Positions 51,240 through 62,000 of a stretch of 64,000 nt of DNA are shown one piece after another. Source of the stretch: Ilumatobacteraceae bacterium (lineage in GTDB: Bacteria > Actinomycetota > Acidimicrobiia > Acidimicrobiales > Ilumatobacteraceae); the NCBI GenBank assembly GCA_021299715.1, contig JAJTEL010000001.1, positions 333,171 to 397,170 on the forward strand, read 5' to 3'. The position numbers were made by a program, and so were the translations under genes. Numbering within the stretch: the stretch's first letter is position 1; every line of letters begins with the position of its first letter. The notes below the pieces were generated by a model that made no database searches, was not told where the DNA came from, and was given only the letters and a program-made list of their open reading frames with translations.

Positions 51240-54200
51240 GTGACATACCCGCAGGTTGACCCCCAGCCGAATTTTCCCCGCCTGGAAGAAGGTGTTCTTG
51301 CGCGTTGGGAACGCGACAACACCTTTGCTGCCAGCATTGCGGCGCGGGACGCCGGCACACAGGGGGGCAACGAATTCATTTTCTACGACGGTCCACCATT
51401 TGCCAACGGATTGCCGCACTACGGCCACCTTCTCACTGGTTTCGTGAAAGACGCTGTTCCGCGTTATCAAACAATGCGCGGTCGCCGTGTGGAACGTCGA
51501 TTCGGATGGGATTGTCACGGATTGCCGGCAGAAGTTGAAGCAGAAAAAGAACTCGGCATCGCTGGCCATCCTGCAATCGCTGCTTTCGGAATTGACAAGT
51601 TCAACGACGCATGTCGCACCAGTGTGTTGCGCTACACCGACGAGTGGCAACGCTATGTCACTCGTCAGGCACGTTGGGTGGACTTCGGTAACGATTACAA
51701 GACTCTCGATACGCCGTACATGGAAAGCGTTATGTGGGCGTTCCGCACGCTGTGGGACAAGGGACTCATTTATGAAGGGTTCCGCGTTCTTGCTTATTGC
51801 TGGCGTTGCGAGACTCCGTTGTCCAACACAGAAACACGTATGGACGACGTGTACCGAGATCGTCAAGATCCGGCTCTTACCGTTGCGTTTGCGTTGGAGA
51901 CCGGGGAACGCATTCTTGCGTGGACAACAACGCCGTGGACGTTGCCATCAAACTTGGCTTTAGCCGTTGGTCCAGATGTGGATTATGTGGCAGTGAAACA
52001 CGCCGACGGACACACCTACATTCTCGCCGAGGCCCGACTAGGCGCCTACGAAAAAGAACTCGATGGTGCTGAAGTCGTGCGCACAGTGAAGGGCTCTGAA
52101 CTTGCGGGACTTCGCTACACACCATTGTTCCCGTTCTTCGCAGACACCGAAAATGCATTCGTTGTATTAGGCGCGGATTTTGTGACCACAGAAGACGGCA
52201 CGGGCGTGGTGCACATGGCGCCTGGTTTCGGTGAAGATGACCAAAACGAGTGCAATGCCGCAGGCATTCCCACCATTTGTCCCATGGACGAACATGGCCA
52301 GTACACCGCGGAAGTCACCCCATGGGCTGGCCGCCACGTGTTTGATGCCAACACAGATGTCATCAAGATGTTGAAGGAAATGGGTGTTGTTCTTCGACAC
52401 GATTCTTACAACCACAGCTATCCACATTGCTGGCGATGTGCAGAACCATTGGTGTATCGCGCGGTGTCTTCGTGGTTTGTTCAGGTCACCAAGTTCCGTG
52501 ACCGCATGGTGGAACTTAACCAAAGCATCAACTGGACACCTGAACACATTAAAGATGGAACGTTTGGTAAGTGGTTGGCCAATGCGCGCGACTGGGCAAT
52601 TAGCCGAAATCGTTTTTGGGGTTCGCCAATTCCTGTGTGGAAGAGTGACGACCCGCGTTACCCACGTATCGATGTGTATGGCTCGCTAGAAGAACTTGAA
52701 CGGGATTTCGGCGTAGCCGTGACCGACCTGCATCGCCCCGGAATAGACAATTTGGTGCGACCTAATCCCGATGACCCCACAGGTCAATCAATGATGCGCC
52801 GAGTTCCAGAGGTTCTTGACTGTTGGTTTGAAAGTGGCTCCATGCCATTTGCGCAAGTTCATTATCCGTTCGAGAATCGCGAGTGGTTTGAGAATCACTA
52901 TCCCGGTGACTTCATTGTTGAATACATCGGTCAAACCCGCGGCTGGTTCTACACGCTGCATGTGTTGGCAACAGCCTTGTTTGACCGTCCGTCATTTGCA
53001 TCATGCGTCAGCCACGGAATTGTTCTGGGCGATGACGGCGCAAAGATGTCGAAGAGTTTGCGCAACTACCCAGATCCCATGGCGGTGTTCGACTCGCACG
53101 GCGCCGACGCCATGCGTTGGTATCTGTTGTCATCACCCATTTTGCGAGGCGGTGACTTCTCGGTAACAGACGTGGGAATGCGTGACACAGTGCGGCAAGT
53201 GTTGTTGCCCATGTGGAACTCGTGGTACTTCTTGTCGTTGTACGCAAACGCCGAGAACAAGTCGGGTTTCGTGAGAACCGACTCCACCAATGTTCTTGAC
53301 CGTTATGTTTTGGCGAAGCTGGCCGACACTATTGACAGCGTCACTGTGTCTATGGATTCGTACGATTTGTTTGCGGCATGCCACACCATTCGCACCTTCC
53401 TTGATGTGCTCACCAATTGGTATATCCGCCGTAGTCGTGATCGGTTCTGGGCGGGCGATCAAGAAGCAATCAACACATTGCACACAGTGCTCGACTACGT
53501 CACAAAAATCTCGGCGCCTTTATTGCCATTGCTCAGCGATGAAATCAGTAGAGGACTTTCTAACGGTGGCCCAAGCGTTCATCTGGCAGATTGGCCCACA
53601 TCCGAAGCGCTCCCACGTGATCCTGAATTGGTGTCTTCTATGGACATGGTGCGAGATGTGTGTTCGTCGGCATTGTCTGTGCGCAAAGCACATGGTCGTC
53701 GAGTTCGTCTTCCATTGCAATCGGTCACTGTGGCGTCACCTACCGCCGACTCGCTTGGTCGTTTCCTTGACATCGTTCGCGACGAAGTCAATGTTCGTGA
53801 CGTAATCCTCACCGATGATGTTGCAGCAGTTGCATCGCACGAGTTGCAAGTAGTGCCTGCAGTGGTAGGACCCCGTCTTGGTAAGAACACGCAAAAAGTC
53901 ATTGGTGCAGTGAAGAAGGGCGAGTGGGAACAACGCGGCGATGTCATTGTTGTTGCCGGTGAAGAATTGCAGCCCGGAGAGTACGCACTAAAACTGGTCA
54001 CCAAAGAGGGAACTGCCAGTGCACCGTTGCCAGGTGGAGCAGGTGTTGTGGTGTTAGACACCGATGTCACACCAGAACTAGAAGCCGAGGGTCTTGCCCG
54101 CGATGTGGTGCGTGCTGTGCAGCAGGCTCGTCGCGACGCGCAACTGAACGTGTCAGACCGAATCACTCTCACGTTGAGTGCCGATTCCCAGTTGGCTACC

Positions 54201-54332
54201 CAGCTAGCCCCACATGAGGCGCTCATTGCGGGCGAAACATTGGCTACTTCGGTGGTCTGGGACCCATCTTTGGAGCGATCTGTCTCCATTGAAGGGACAT
54301 CCATCGGCGTGTCAGTTTCGCCGAATCGTTGA
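51240..54332 (+). CDS. ileS: Isoleucyl-tRNA synthetase, eukaryote-like type
   Basis: This is a 1030-residue class I synthetase. The HIGH box reads [27 protein letters not shown] and the CP1 editing domain follow, and the second box is [12 protein letters not shown]. Length, HYGH and the RNYPDP context mark the eukaryote-like type 2 enzyme, which is generally less sensitive to mupirocin than the HIGHA/SLGN type. Start is GTG 51240. The 48-bp gap after yggT leaves no room for a T-box. Confidence 0.95.
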   Translation: MTYPQVDPQPNFPRLEEGVLARWERDNTFAASIAARDAGTQGGNEFIFYDGPPFANGLPHYGHLLTGFVKDAVPRYQTMRGRRVERRFGWDCHGLPAEVEAEKELGIAGHPAIAAFGIDKFNDACRTSVLRYTDEWQRYVTRQARWVDFGNDYKTLDTPYMESVMWAFRTLWDKGLIYEGFRVLAYCWRCETPLSNTETRMDDVYRDRQDPALTVAFALETGERILAWTTTPWTLPSNLALAVGPDVDYVAVKHADGHTYILAEARLGAYEKELDGAEVVRTVKGSELAGLRYTPLFPFFADTENAFVVLGADFVTTEDGTGVVHMAPGFGEDDQNECNAAGIPTICPMDEHGQYTAEVTPWAGRHVFDANTDVIKMLKEMGVVLRHDSYNHSYPHCWRCAEPLVYRAVSSWFVQVTKFRDRMVELNQSINWTPEHIKDGTFGKWLANARDWAISRNRFWGSPIPVWKSDDPRYPRIDVYGSLEELERDFGVAVTDLHRPGIDNLVRPNPDDPTGQSMMRRVPEVLDCWFESGSMPFAQVHYPFENREWFENHYPGDFIVEYIGQTRGWFYTLHVLATALFDRPSFASCVSHGIVLGDDGAKMSKSLRNYPDPMAVFDSHGADAMRWYLLSSPILRGGDFSVTDVGMRDTVRQVLLPMWNSWYFLSLYANAENKSGFVRTDSTNVLDRYVLAKLADTIDSVTVSMDSYDLFAACHTIRTFLDVLTNWYIRRSRDRFWAGDQEAINTLHTVLDYVTKISAPLLPLLSDEISRGLSNGGPSVHLADWPTSEALPRDPELVSSMDMVRDVCSSALSVRKAHGRRVRLPLQSVTVASPTADSLGRFLDIVRDEVNVRDVILTDDVAAVASHELQVVPAVVGPRLGKNTQKVIGAVKKGEWEQRGDVIVVAGEELQPGEYALKLVTKEGTASAPLPGGAGVVVLDTDVTPELEAEGLARDVVRAVQQARRDAQLNVSDRITLTLSADSQLATQLAPHEALIAGETLATSVVWDPSLERSVSIEGTSIGVSVSPNR

Positions 54333-54400
54333 GTTAGGCCCTTTCGGGTCGTAGCCTCTCGGTGCAACACGGGCATCCCCGTTGAAAGAGAGTGTTCACC

Positions 54401-55336
54401 ATGGCAAGCAAGAAGAAGCCAGTGGCCAAGAAGCCCGCAGCAAAGAAGCCGGTAGCAAAAAAGCCGGCGCCTGCCAAGAAGAAGCCAGCGGCTAAGAAGG
54501 CAGCTCCCGCAAAGAAGAAGCCAGCGGCCAAGAAGCCTGTAGCGAAGAAGGCTGCTCCTGCCAAGAAGAAGGCTGCGCCTGCGAAAAAGGTTGCTGCAAA
54601 GAAGCCGGTTGCAAAGAAAGTAGTGGCCAAGAAGCCGGTAGCAAAGAAGGCAGCGCCTGCCAAGAAGAAGGCTGCGCCTGCGAAAAAGGTTGTGGCAAAG
54701 AAGCCGGTTGCGAAGAAGCCCGTTGCAAAAAAGGAAGTACCCGCAAAAAAGGCGGCGCCTGCGAAGAAAGTAGCGCCACCAAAGGCAGAGGCAAAGAAAG
54801 TTGACACCAAGAAGGCTGCTGCGGCGCCAGTAAAGGCTGCACCCGTCGCGCCTGCTGGTCCGCCACCGATGCCTCCGCGTAAGCCAATTAAGAGGCCAGA
54901 ACCACCAAAGCGTCCAGTCATTGTGAAGGGTGCATCGCAAGATGGTGTCACGTCTACAAAAGAATTCGATCTGAAGTTTCTGTTTGCACAACGCGAACTT
55001 TTGCTGGACGAGCGGGCGAAACTCACTGGTCAAGCAAACCGTCTCGAGAGCGAAGCAAATGCCCTCATCGCAGATGCAGAGATGGGTGATGTTCAATTCG
55101 ATGATGAAGGCGGCGAAGGCGACACCATGGTGGTGGAGCGAGACCAAGACTTGGTCTTAATGGCCGCTGCTCGCCAAGTAGTAGAAGAAATTGATGCTGC
55201 ATTGGATCGAATGAAGAAGGGCGAATACGGATACTCGCAAGTTTCTGGGTTGCCCATTCCGAAAGAACGATTGAAGGCTCTTCCATGGGCCACCGAGCTC
55301 GTCACAGAACGCGCCGGCGGGCTGGGACGCCGCTAG
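54401..55336 (+). CDS. Lys/Ala-rich protein with DksA/TraR-like domain
   Basis: This is a 311-residue protein. About 150 residues of KKPVAKK / KKAAPAKK repeats resemble histone H1 tails. From about residue 185 a DksA/TraR-type coiled coil appears (LFAQRELLLDERAKL, EGGEGDTMVVERDQDL, VEEIDAALDRMKKGEYGY). In the finger, the first two zinc Cys are replaced by Ser (YSQVSG) and the last pair is lost too. The ATG at 54401 follows GAAAGAGAG. Position between ileS and lspA is that of the Streptomyces DksA-like gene. A DNA- or RNA-polymerase-binding role is likely. Confidence 0.88.
   Translation: MASKKKPVAKKPAAKKPVAKKPAPAKKKPAAKKAAPAKKKPAAKKPVAKKAAPAKKKAAPAKKVAAKKPVAKKVVAKKPVAKKAAPAKKKAAPAKKVVAKKPVAKKPVAKKEVPAKKAAPAKKVAPPKAEAKKVDTKKAAAAPVKAAPVAPAGPPPMPPRKPIKRPEPPKRPVIVKGASQDGVTSTKEFDLKFLFAQRELLLDERAKLTGQANRLESEANALIADAEMGDVQFDDEGGEGDTMVVERDQDLVLMAAARQVVEEIDAALDRMKKGEYGYSQVSGLPIPKERLKALPWATELVTERAGGLGRR
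54410..54780 (+). repeat. Degenerate Lys-rich coding repeats
   Basis: Repeated units of about 12-24 bp encode KKPVAK, KKPAAK and KKAAPAK blocks. The region also creates long misleading open frames on the opposite strand that are rich in Leu and Phe. Confidence 0.8.
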
Positions 55337-55348
55337 GCGTTCAGGTTC

Positions 55349-55831
55349 GTGCCTTCCGTGCGCCGTTTGGCGCTCATCATCAGTGTGTGCGTCGCACTTG
55401 ACCAGATAACAAAGTCGTGGGCTGTCTCTGCACTTGACGACGGCCGCACCATCGACATTGTGTGGACCTTGCGTTTTGCATTGGGATTCAATAGCGGCAT
55501 CGCATTCTCACAAGCACAAGGATTAGGTCAGTGGGTTGGGGTTATTGCCATCGTTGCTGTCATCTTCCTTATTCGCAACATGATGACTGCTCATCATCCG
55601 TTGATGTCCTACGGATTGGCTGGCATTGTGGCGGGAGCAATTGGCAACCTCGCCGATCGCGTGTTCCGCGGAGACGGATGGCTACGCGGCAAAGTTGTCG
55701 ACTTCATTGATTTTCAGTGGTTTCCTGTTTTCAATGTTGCAGATTCATGCATCACACTCGGAGCCATTGCTGTCATCGTCGGATTATTTGTTGAACAGAG
55801 CTCTGCTCGAAAGGATGCTCAAGCATCATGA
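55349..55831 (+). CDS. lspA: Lipoprotein signal peptidase
   Basis: This is a 160-residue four-helix protease that cleaves prolipoprotein signal peptides. The two catalytic Asp lie in GAIGNLADRVFRG and FPVFNVADSCITLG, and NSGIAFSQAQG is a further family motif. It starts at GTG 55349, 12 bp after the Lys-rich gene, and its stop overlaps rluD (ATGA). It should process the ferritin-like lipoprotein among others. Confidence 0.94.
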   Translation: MPSVRRLALIISVCVALDQITKSWAVSALDDGRTIDIVWTLRFALGFNSGIAFSQAQGLGQWVGVIAIVAVIFLIRNMMTAHHPLMSYGLAGIVAGAIGNLADRVFRGDGWLRGKVVDFIDFQWFPVFNVADSCITLGAIAVIVGLFVEQSSARKDAQAS

Positions 55832-56766
55832 AAGTTGAAGAAACTGTTCCTAGCGCACTCGACGGTGAACGCATCGACCGAATCGTGTCAATCATTGCCG
55901 ACATCTCGCGGTCCGATGCAACCAAGTTGATTGCCGACGGGGGAGCCGAAGTCGACGGAGTTGTTGTTTCGTCGGGCAAGCCGCGCTTGAAGGAGGGGCA
56001 AACCGTTGTCGTTGATCTCGACAAGATTCCCGTTGAAGAACTTCCCGGCCCCGATGCATCAGTTGCGCTCGATGTTGTGTATTCAGACGATGACATCATC
56101 GTCATCAACAAAGGTGCCGGAATGGTGGTTCATCCTGCATCCAGTCACGGAACAGGCACTGTGGTGAATGGCATTCTTGCCCTCTATCCCGAAGTTGCAT
56201 CGGTGGGTCAACCTGCACGTCCAGGAATTGTGCATCGTCTCGATGCAGGCACCACAGGAATGATGGTGGTTGCGCGTTCGCAACGTGCATACGACTCGCT
56301 GGTGGAAGCTTTGTCCGAACACGAAGTCGGCCGCGAGTACGTGGCCTTGTCGTGGGGACACTTCGATTCACCAACAGCAACAGTTGATGCGGCAATTGGT
56401 CGACATCCGCGAGACCCAATGAAGATGGCAGTTGTTAATAGTGGCAAGTGGGCTCGCACACATCTTCAGGTTCTCGAAACCTTTAATGAACCTGCAGATC
56501 TCAGTCTTGTGCAGTGCACATTAGAAACTGGTCGCACACATCAAATTCGAGTTCACCTCGCCGCCGTCGGCCATTCAGTAGTGGGCGATTCCATGTACGG
56601 AGGAGCAAAGTCGGCACTGAAAGCTGATCGACCCATGCTTCATGCTCGACGTCTCACGTTGATGCATCCGGGCACACATGAAGAGATGACATGGGAAGCA
56701 CCTATCCCGAGCGACATGCAAATAATTCTCGCGAAGTGCTCGACGCACAATCCCGACGCTGTTTAG
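55828..56766 (+). CDS. rluD: 23S rRNA pseudouridine synthase RluD-like
   Basis: This is a 312-residue enzyme. An S4 RNA-binding domain (residues 10-70, SRSDATKLIADGGAEVDG) precedes the catalytic domain with the Asp in HRLDAGTTGMMVVARS, and GRTHQIRVHLAAVGHSVVGD near the end. It overlaps lspA by 4 bp, and its stop overlaps that of the Rrf2 gene on the other strand by 4 bp. Confidence 0.93.
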   Translation: MKVEETVPSALDGERIDRIVSIIADISRSDATKLIADGGAEVDGVVVSSGKPRLKEGQTVVVDLDKIPVEELPGPDASVALDVVYSDDDIIVINKGAGMVVHPASSHGTGTVVNGILALYPEVASVGQPARPGIVHRLDAGTTGMMVVARSQRAYDSLVEALSEHEVGREYVALSWGHFDSPTATVDAAIGRHPRDPMKMAVVNSGKWARTHLQVLETFNEPADLSLVQCTLETGRTHQIRVHLAAVGHSVVGDSMYGGAKSALKADRPMLHARRLTLMHPGTHEEMTWEAPIPSDMQIILAKCSTHNPDAV

Positions 56767-57221
56767 TGGTGATGGTGCGGGTCGGCTTTTGGCCACGCAC
56801 CTGTACCAGTTGCTGCTGCTGCAATTGATTCAAGTGTGTATGCGTCGAGATGCTCGCGCATGTGTTGACCTGCTACATCCCAGATAGCCAACAACACGCA
56901 TTGTCCTTCGTGGTCGCAGGAGCCATCTTGGTGAGGTTGACCAAAGTCGCCCAAGGTAATAGGGCCATCGACTGCCGAAATGATTTCAGACAGGCGAATG
57001 TCCTTTGGTTGTTTAGCCAACACGTAACCGCCGCCAACACCACGCTTTGAACGAACGAGTCCCGCGCCTTTCAGGGCCAGCAGAATCTGTTCTAGGTAAG
57101 GCTGGGGTAATCCGGTGCGGTCAGCGATGTCGCGCACCGAGGTGGGGCCAGCATCGTCGGCGTGCAGGGCCAACGACAAAAGGGCCCGACAGGCATAATC
57201 ACCTCGCGTAGAAACTCGCAC
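56763..57221 (-). CDS. Rrf2-family transcriptional regulator
   Basis: This is a 152-residue regulator. MRVSTRGDYACRALLSLALH is the canonical start, and the winged helix (SVRDIADRTGLPQPYLEQIL; KGAGLVRSKRGVGGGYVLAK) follows. The cluster region has only CDHEGQC, a C-x5-C pair, so the third Cys of IscR/NsrR is missing. The protein ends DPHHHH, which could bind metal. Fe-S-based redox or NO sensing is plausible. It is divergent from the phosphodiesterase gene by 29 bp. Confidence 0.87.
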   Translation of the reverse strand: MRVSTRGDYACRALLSLALHADDAGPTSVRDIADRTGLPQPYLEQILLALKGAGLVRSKRGVGGGYVLAKQPKDIRLSEIISAVDGPITLGDFGQPHQDGSCDHEGQCVLLAIWDVAGQHMREHLDAYTLESIAAAATGTGAWPKADPHHHH

Positions 57222-57250
57222 AGAGACATCGTAGGTGCTGAACTAGTGGG

Positions 57251-58357
57251 GTGAGTGCTCCTACCCCTGTCCTTCCCCAATATTCGGGTGGTTGCCTCTC
57301 GAACATCATCCCCACGCTGTGCGCCCCAGGCGGACCACGAACAGTTCCATCGTGGATGCCACAGGTGGTGGCTGGGGCTCCACGCATTGTCGTCTTGCTC
57401 GTTGATGGATTGGGATGGAATCAGTTACAGGCCCACTCCACCCACATGCCAACGTTGTCGTCGTTTACGGGGGGTCACATCACATCAATTGCCCCGTCCA
57501 CCACTGCGACCGCTCTCACCTCACTTGTAACAGGACTTGCACCGGGAGAGCACGGACTCATCGGATATCGCGTTGACATGGGAAACACAGTCATGAACGT
57601 TTTGCGATGGGGTGATGAATCGGACGATCTGCGTCGAACGTTTCCGCCAGAAACCACGCAACCATGTCCACCGTTTCTGGGGCTTAGCGTTCCGGTCCTG
57701 AGCAAAGCAGAGCTTGAAGGCACTGGTTTTACGCGCGCACATTTGAACGGTGTGAAACATATGGGATGGCGCGCATCTAGCAGTATTCCTGTTCTTGTTC
57801 GCGCAGCACTTGACGCAGGCGAACAGTTTGTCTATGCCTATTACGACGGTGTCGACAAGATTGCACACGAACGCGGCTTTGGCGAGTTTTACAACGCAGA
57901 ACTTCGCGCAACCGATGCGTTAATTGCCAACATTGTGTCGGTGCTTCCCGCCGATACTGTTCTGCTTGTTACAGCAGACCATGGTCAAGTGCATGTCGGG
58001 GAGAACACCATCATTCCCACAGCAGATGTGACCACACATGTCAGTCATCAATCGGGCGAAGGTCGATTCCGCTGGCTACACGCAAAGCGTGGTCGCGAAG
58101 GCGCGTTGTTCGATGCCGCCAAGCAGTACGACGATGTTGCGTGGGTGGTCACCAAGACCCAAGTTCTCGATGAATGTTGGTTTGGGCCCCGTGTCCCTGA
58201 ACCGGTAGCGCGCCGAATGGGTGACGTAGCGCTGGTGGCGCACGGACCTGTCAGCTTTGACGAACCTCTCGACAGCGGCGCATTCGACCTTGTGTGCCGC
58301 CACGGATCACTCACAGAAGACGAGATGCTGGTGCCGCTTCTTGCCTATAAGTCCTGA
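57251..58357 (+). CDS. Type I phosphodiesterase / nucleotide pyrophosphatase-like protein
   Basis: This is a 368-residue alkaline-phosphatase superfamily protein. IVVLLVDGLGWNQLQAH has the first metal Asp, SIAPSTTATALTSLVTG the nucleophile Thr, GEHGLIGY a family stretch, YYDGVDKIAHERG the next Asp and His, and VTADHGQVHVG the DH pair. No signal peptide is seen, so it is probably cytosolic. The substrate is unknown. It starts at GTG 57251. Confidence 0.85.
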   Translation: MSAPTPVLPQYSGGCLSNIIPTLCAPGGPRTVPSWMPQVVAGAPRIVVLLVDGLGWNQLQAHSTHMPTLSSFTGGHITSIAPSTTATALTSLVTGLAPGEHGLIGYRVDMGNTVMNVLRWGDESDDLRRTFPPETTQPCPPFLGLSVPVLSKAELEGTGFTRAHLNGVKHMGWRASSSIPVLVRAALDAGEQFVYAYYDGVDKIAHERGFGEFYNAELRATDALIANIVSVLPADTVLLVTADHGQVHVGENTIIPTADVTTHVSHQSGEGRFRWLHAKRGREGALFDAAKQYDDVAWVVTKTQVLDECWFGPRVPEPVARRMGDVALVAHGPVSFDEPLDSGAFDLVCRHGSLTEDEMLVPLLAYKS

Positions 58358-58388
58358 TGGTGATGTCTGTAATCGACTGGTGGTTGGC

Positions 58389-58394
58389 AGAATA
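58389..58394 (+). promoter_or_regulatory. Candidate -10 element of bpa
   Basis: AGAATA ends six bases before the GTG of bpa at 58400, so the transcript may begin at the start codon (leaderless). The surrounding ten bases GGCAGAATAG recur at 62580-62589 before the unknown gene at 62642. The -35 region is weak. Confidence 0.35.
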
Positions 58395-58399
58395 GGAGA

Positions 58400-58885
58400 G
58401 TGACACAAAATGGTGAAACTCCCCAGGTTGTAACAGGTGCAGAAATTGTTACGTCAGTGCCCTCTGCAGACGGTGACATTTCTGTCTCAGAAAGCGTGAC
58501 CGAACCAGCCAAAGTGATGCGCATTGGTTCCATGGTTCGACAACTACTTGAAGAAGTTCGCGGCACACAACTCGATGAAGCCAGCCGCGAGCGTCTTGCC
58601 GAAATTTACGAACGATCAATAGTTGAAATCTCTACTGCCTTGTCTCCCGACCTTGCCGAAGAACTTCATATTCTTGCGCTTCCGTTTAAGGACGGTGAGG
58701 TGCCAAGCGACGGTGAATTACGAGTGGCAAAGGCGCAACTTGTGGGATGGCTCGAAGGCCTGTTTCACGGAATTCAAGCCACTTTGTTTGCACAGCAACT
58801 CGCCGCGCGTCAGCAAATTGAGCAGATGCGTCAAATTCCTCCCTCCGGTCCCACCTCTGGCGGGCCTGGCGGAACGTATCTGTAA
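58400..58885 (+). CDS. bpa: Bacterial proteasome activator Bpa (PafE)
   Basis: This is a 161-residue protein of the DUF2587/Bpa family. A variable N-terminus is followed by a helical core (RIGSMVRQLLEEVRGTQLDE; RERLAEIYERSIVEI; LAKAQLVGWLEGLFHGIQ-type helix near 110-130) and AARQQIEQMRQ. The tail GGPGGTYL resembles the GQYL-type C-terminus that docks on the 20S proteasome and opens its gate without ATP. Proteasome genes themselves are outside the window. It starts at GTG 58400. Confidence 0.88.
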   Translation: MTQNGETPQVVTGAEIVTSVPSADGDISVSESVTEPAKVMRIGSMVRQLLEEVRGTQLDEASRERLAEIYERSIVEISTALSPDLAEELHILALPFKDGEVPSDGELRVAKAQLVGWLEGLFHGIQATLFAQQLAARQQIEQMRQIPPSGPTSGGPGGTYL

Positions 58886-59014
58886 TCCTGCGTCGAAGGC
58901 CAAGGTGCCCGACGCACCCGACTGCTACTTTTAACACTCTCGCCTGTTGGTGTGCGGTCACGCGCCCGCTCACTTACGTGCGGCATTGGTTAAGGATTTT
59001 GGAAGGAGTGGGGA

Positions 59015-62000
59015 GTGTCGTCGTCGTTTACACATCTCCATGTCCACACCGAATTCTCCATGTTGGATGGTGCCGCTCGCCTCGACGAACTGGTGTCAAA
59101 AGCCGTTGAAGATGGTCAACCCGCGCTGGGAATTACCGACCACGGCAATATGTATGGCGTTATCGATTTCTATAAAGAGTGTCGAAAGCAGGGCATTAAG
59201 CCAATCATTGGCACCGAGGCCTACATGGCGCACGACCATCGCACAGAACGAATTGCGCGTCGGGGTCGCTTAGACGACAACGGGGGCTCCGATGAAGGTG
59301 GCCGAAAGCAGTACTACCACCTCACATTGCTGGCCGAAAATAACGAGGGGTATGCCAACCTCATCAAGTTGTCCAGTTATGCCTTTCTCGAGGGGTACCA
59401 CTACAAGCCTCGTGTCGACTGGGAACTGTTAGAACGCCATTCGTCGGGTCTTATTGCAACCACCGGCTGTTTGGGTGGTCACGTCTTGCAGTCGTTGTTA
59501 AATGGCGACGAAAAAGGTGCACTACAAAAAGCAGGTCGCCTGCAAGAAATTTTTGGCAAAGACAACCTGTTTGTCGAACTGCAAAACCACGGCCTTGCCG
59601 ATCAATTGCGCACCAACCCCAAGTTGGTCGAAATTGCGCAGAAGATTGGCGCGCCGCTCCTTGCCACGAACGACTCTCACTACGTGAACCAAGCCGATCA
59701 CGAAGCACACGATGCATTGTTGTGTGTGCAAACCGGCGCCTTTATGCGAGACCAAGATCGTTTCAAATTCGAGGGAACCGAACACTATTTAAAGTCGGCC
59801 GAAGAAATGCGTTACTTGTGGCGCGAACTTCCCACTAGCTGTGACAACACCTTGTGGATTGCCGAGCGAGCCAATGTCGACATCGAGTTGGGTACGTATC
59901 GGTTGCCAGTATTCGAAGTTCCACCAGAATTTGCCAATGACGAGAAGTATCTAGAACATCTCACATGGCAGGGTGCACAAATGCGCTGGGGCACAGATCT
60001 TCCGGCCGATGTGGTGGAACGTGTCTCTTTCGAACTTGGTGTCATCAAGCAGATGGGATTCAGTTCGTATTTCCTCATTGTGTGGGATCTCATCAAGCAT
60101 GCAAAAGACTCAGGAATTCGCGTAGGTCCTGGTCGTGGGTCAGCGGCGGGGTGTGCAGTGGCGTATTGCTTACGCATTACCGAACTAGATCCGTTGAAGT
60201 ACGACTTGCTGTTCGAACGTTTCCTTAATCCATCGCGCGTCAGCATGCCCGACATCGATATGGACTTCGACTCTCGCTACCGCGATCACATGATCCGGTA
60301 CGCCGCAGAAAAGTACGGTCGTGACCACGTGGCTCAAATCATCACGTTTGCCACCATTAAGGCTCGTAACGCAGTGCGCGATGCCGCGCGAGTGCTGGGT
60401 CACGAATACGCAGTGGGCGACAGCATTGCAAAACTCATGCCGCCACTCATTCAGGGCCGCGATACCCCTTTGGCAGCCTGTCTTGAGTTCGACGAAAAAT
60501 ATGCCGATGGTTTCCGCGAAGCGCAGGCACTTCGCGAACTTGTGGGTCGCGATGAAGTGGCAGCAAAAGTCGTGGAAGTTGCGCGAGGTCTAGAAGGGCT
60601 AAAACGCTCCGACGGTATTCATGCTGCTGCAGTGGTGATTACACCCGAGCCACTCATGGAGTATTTGCCAATTCAGCGTAAGCCCGTCGGAGACTTTAAG
60701 GCCGATGAAGCACCCATTGTGACGCAGTATGAAATGCACGCAGTGGAAGAACTTGGGCTTCTCAAGATGGACTTCCTTGGTCTTCGCAACCTCGACGTCA
60801 TTACCGACACTGTTGAAATGATTCGTCGTCAACGTGACCCGAACTTTGACATCGACACAGTTCCACTAGACGACCAAGCAACGTTCGAATTGTTGGGCAG
60901 GGGAGACACCATCGGAATCTTCCAGCTGGAGTCAGCCCCTATGCGTGCTCTCTTGAAGTCCATGCGCCCAACGTCATTTGAAGACGTCAGCGCAGTGTTG
61001 GCTCTGTATCGACCAGGGCCCATGAGCGCCAACATGCACAACGATTACGCCGACTACAAGAACAACCGAAAGACTCCGGAGTATTTCCACCCCGAGGCTC
61101 GCGAACTTCTTCACGACACTTTCGGACTCATGGTGTACCAAGAAAGCATGATGCGCGTTGCGCAACGTTTCGCGGGTTACTCACTGGCACAGGCAGACAA
61201 CTTGCGCAAAGCGTGCGGTAAAAAAGACCCCGTTGCCATGGAAAAAGAAGAGTCTGTTTTTGTCGACGGATGCGAAAAGACGGGGTATGGGCGCGATCTT
61301 GGTGAATCATTGTTCGCCGTTATTCGAAAGTTTGCCGACTACGCATTCAATAAGAGCCACACCTTTGGATACGGACTCATCTCGTATCAAACGGCGTACC
61401 TCAAGGCCCACTTTCCAGTCGAATATTCGGCATGTTTGCTGTCGTCAGTAAAAGGCAATTACGAGAAAGCTGCAATTCACTTGGCCGATTGTCGCGCCAT
61501 GGGAATCACAGTCTCGAATCCAGATGTCAATGCCGGACGTTCCGAATTCGAAGCAATTAGCACCGAAACAGAGCGGCGCATCGTTTTCGCTTTGTCAGCT
61601 GTGCGAAATGTTGGTGAAGGATTGGTGGCACTCATTACGCAGGAACGAGATGCCAATGGGCCGTTCGAGTCATTCCACGACTTCGCTCGTCGTGTCCCCG
61701 AACAAGCACTTAATAAGAGAGCAGTTGAATCGCTTATTAAGGCTGGCGCATTCGATTCTTTCGGACACCCCCGCCGCGGTTTACTCATGGCGTACGAATC
61801 CATTATCGACGACGCCATTGCTAAACGACGCGAAGAAGAAAAAGGTGTCATGTCGCTCTTTGGTGAACTCGAAGAGTCGTCATCGGGTGGTTGGTCGTCT
61901 GAAATTGCAATTCCAGACCTGCAGTTCTCAAAGCCAGACCAACTTCGCCACGAAAAAGACATGTTGGGTCTCTACATTTCTGATCATCCTCTCAAAGGTG

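Noticed and set aside
54334-55026. 230-codon minus-strand frame rich in Phe, Ala and Gly
   Set aside because: It mirrors the AAG-rich repeats of the DksA-like gene; apparent membrane segments are artefacts of the complement.
53579-55147. 522-codon open frame on the minus strand across the end of ileS and the Lys-rich gene
   Set aside because: It is the complement of the Lys/Ala repeats, giving Leu/Arg-rich nonsense, and overlaps two well-supported genes.
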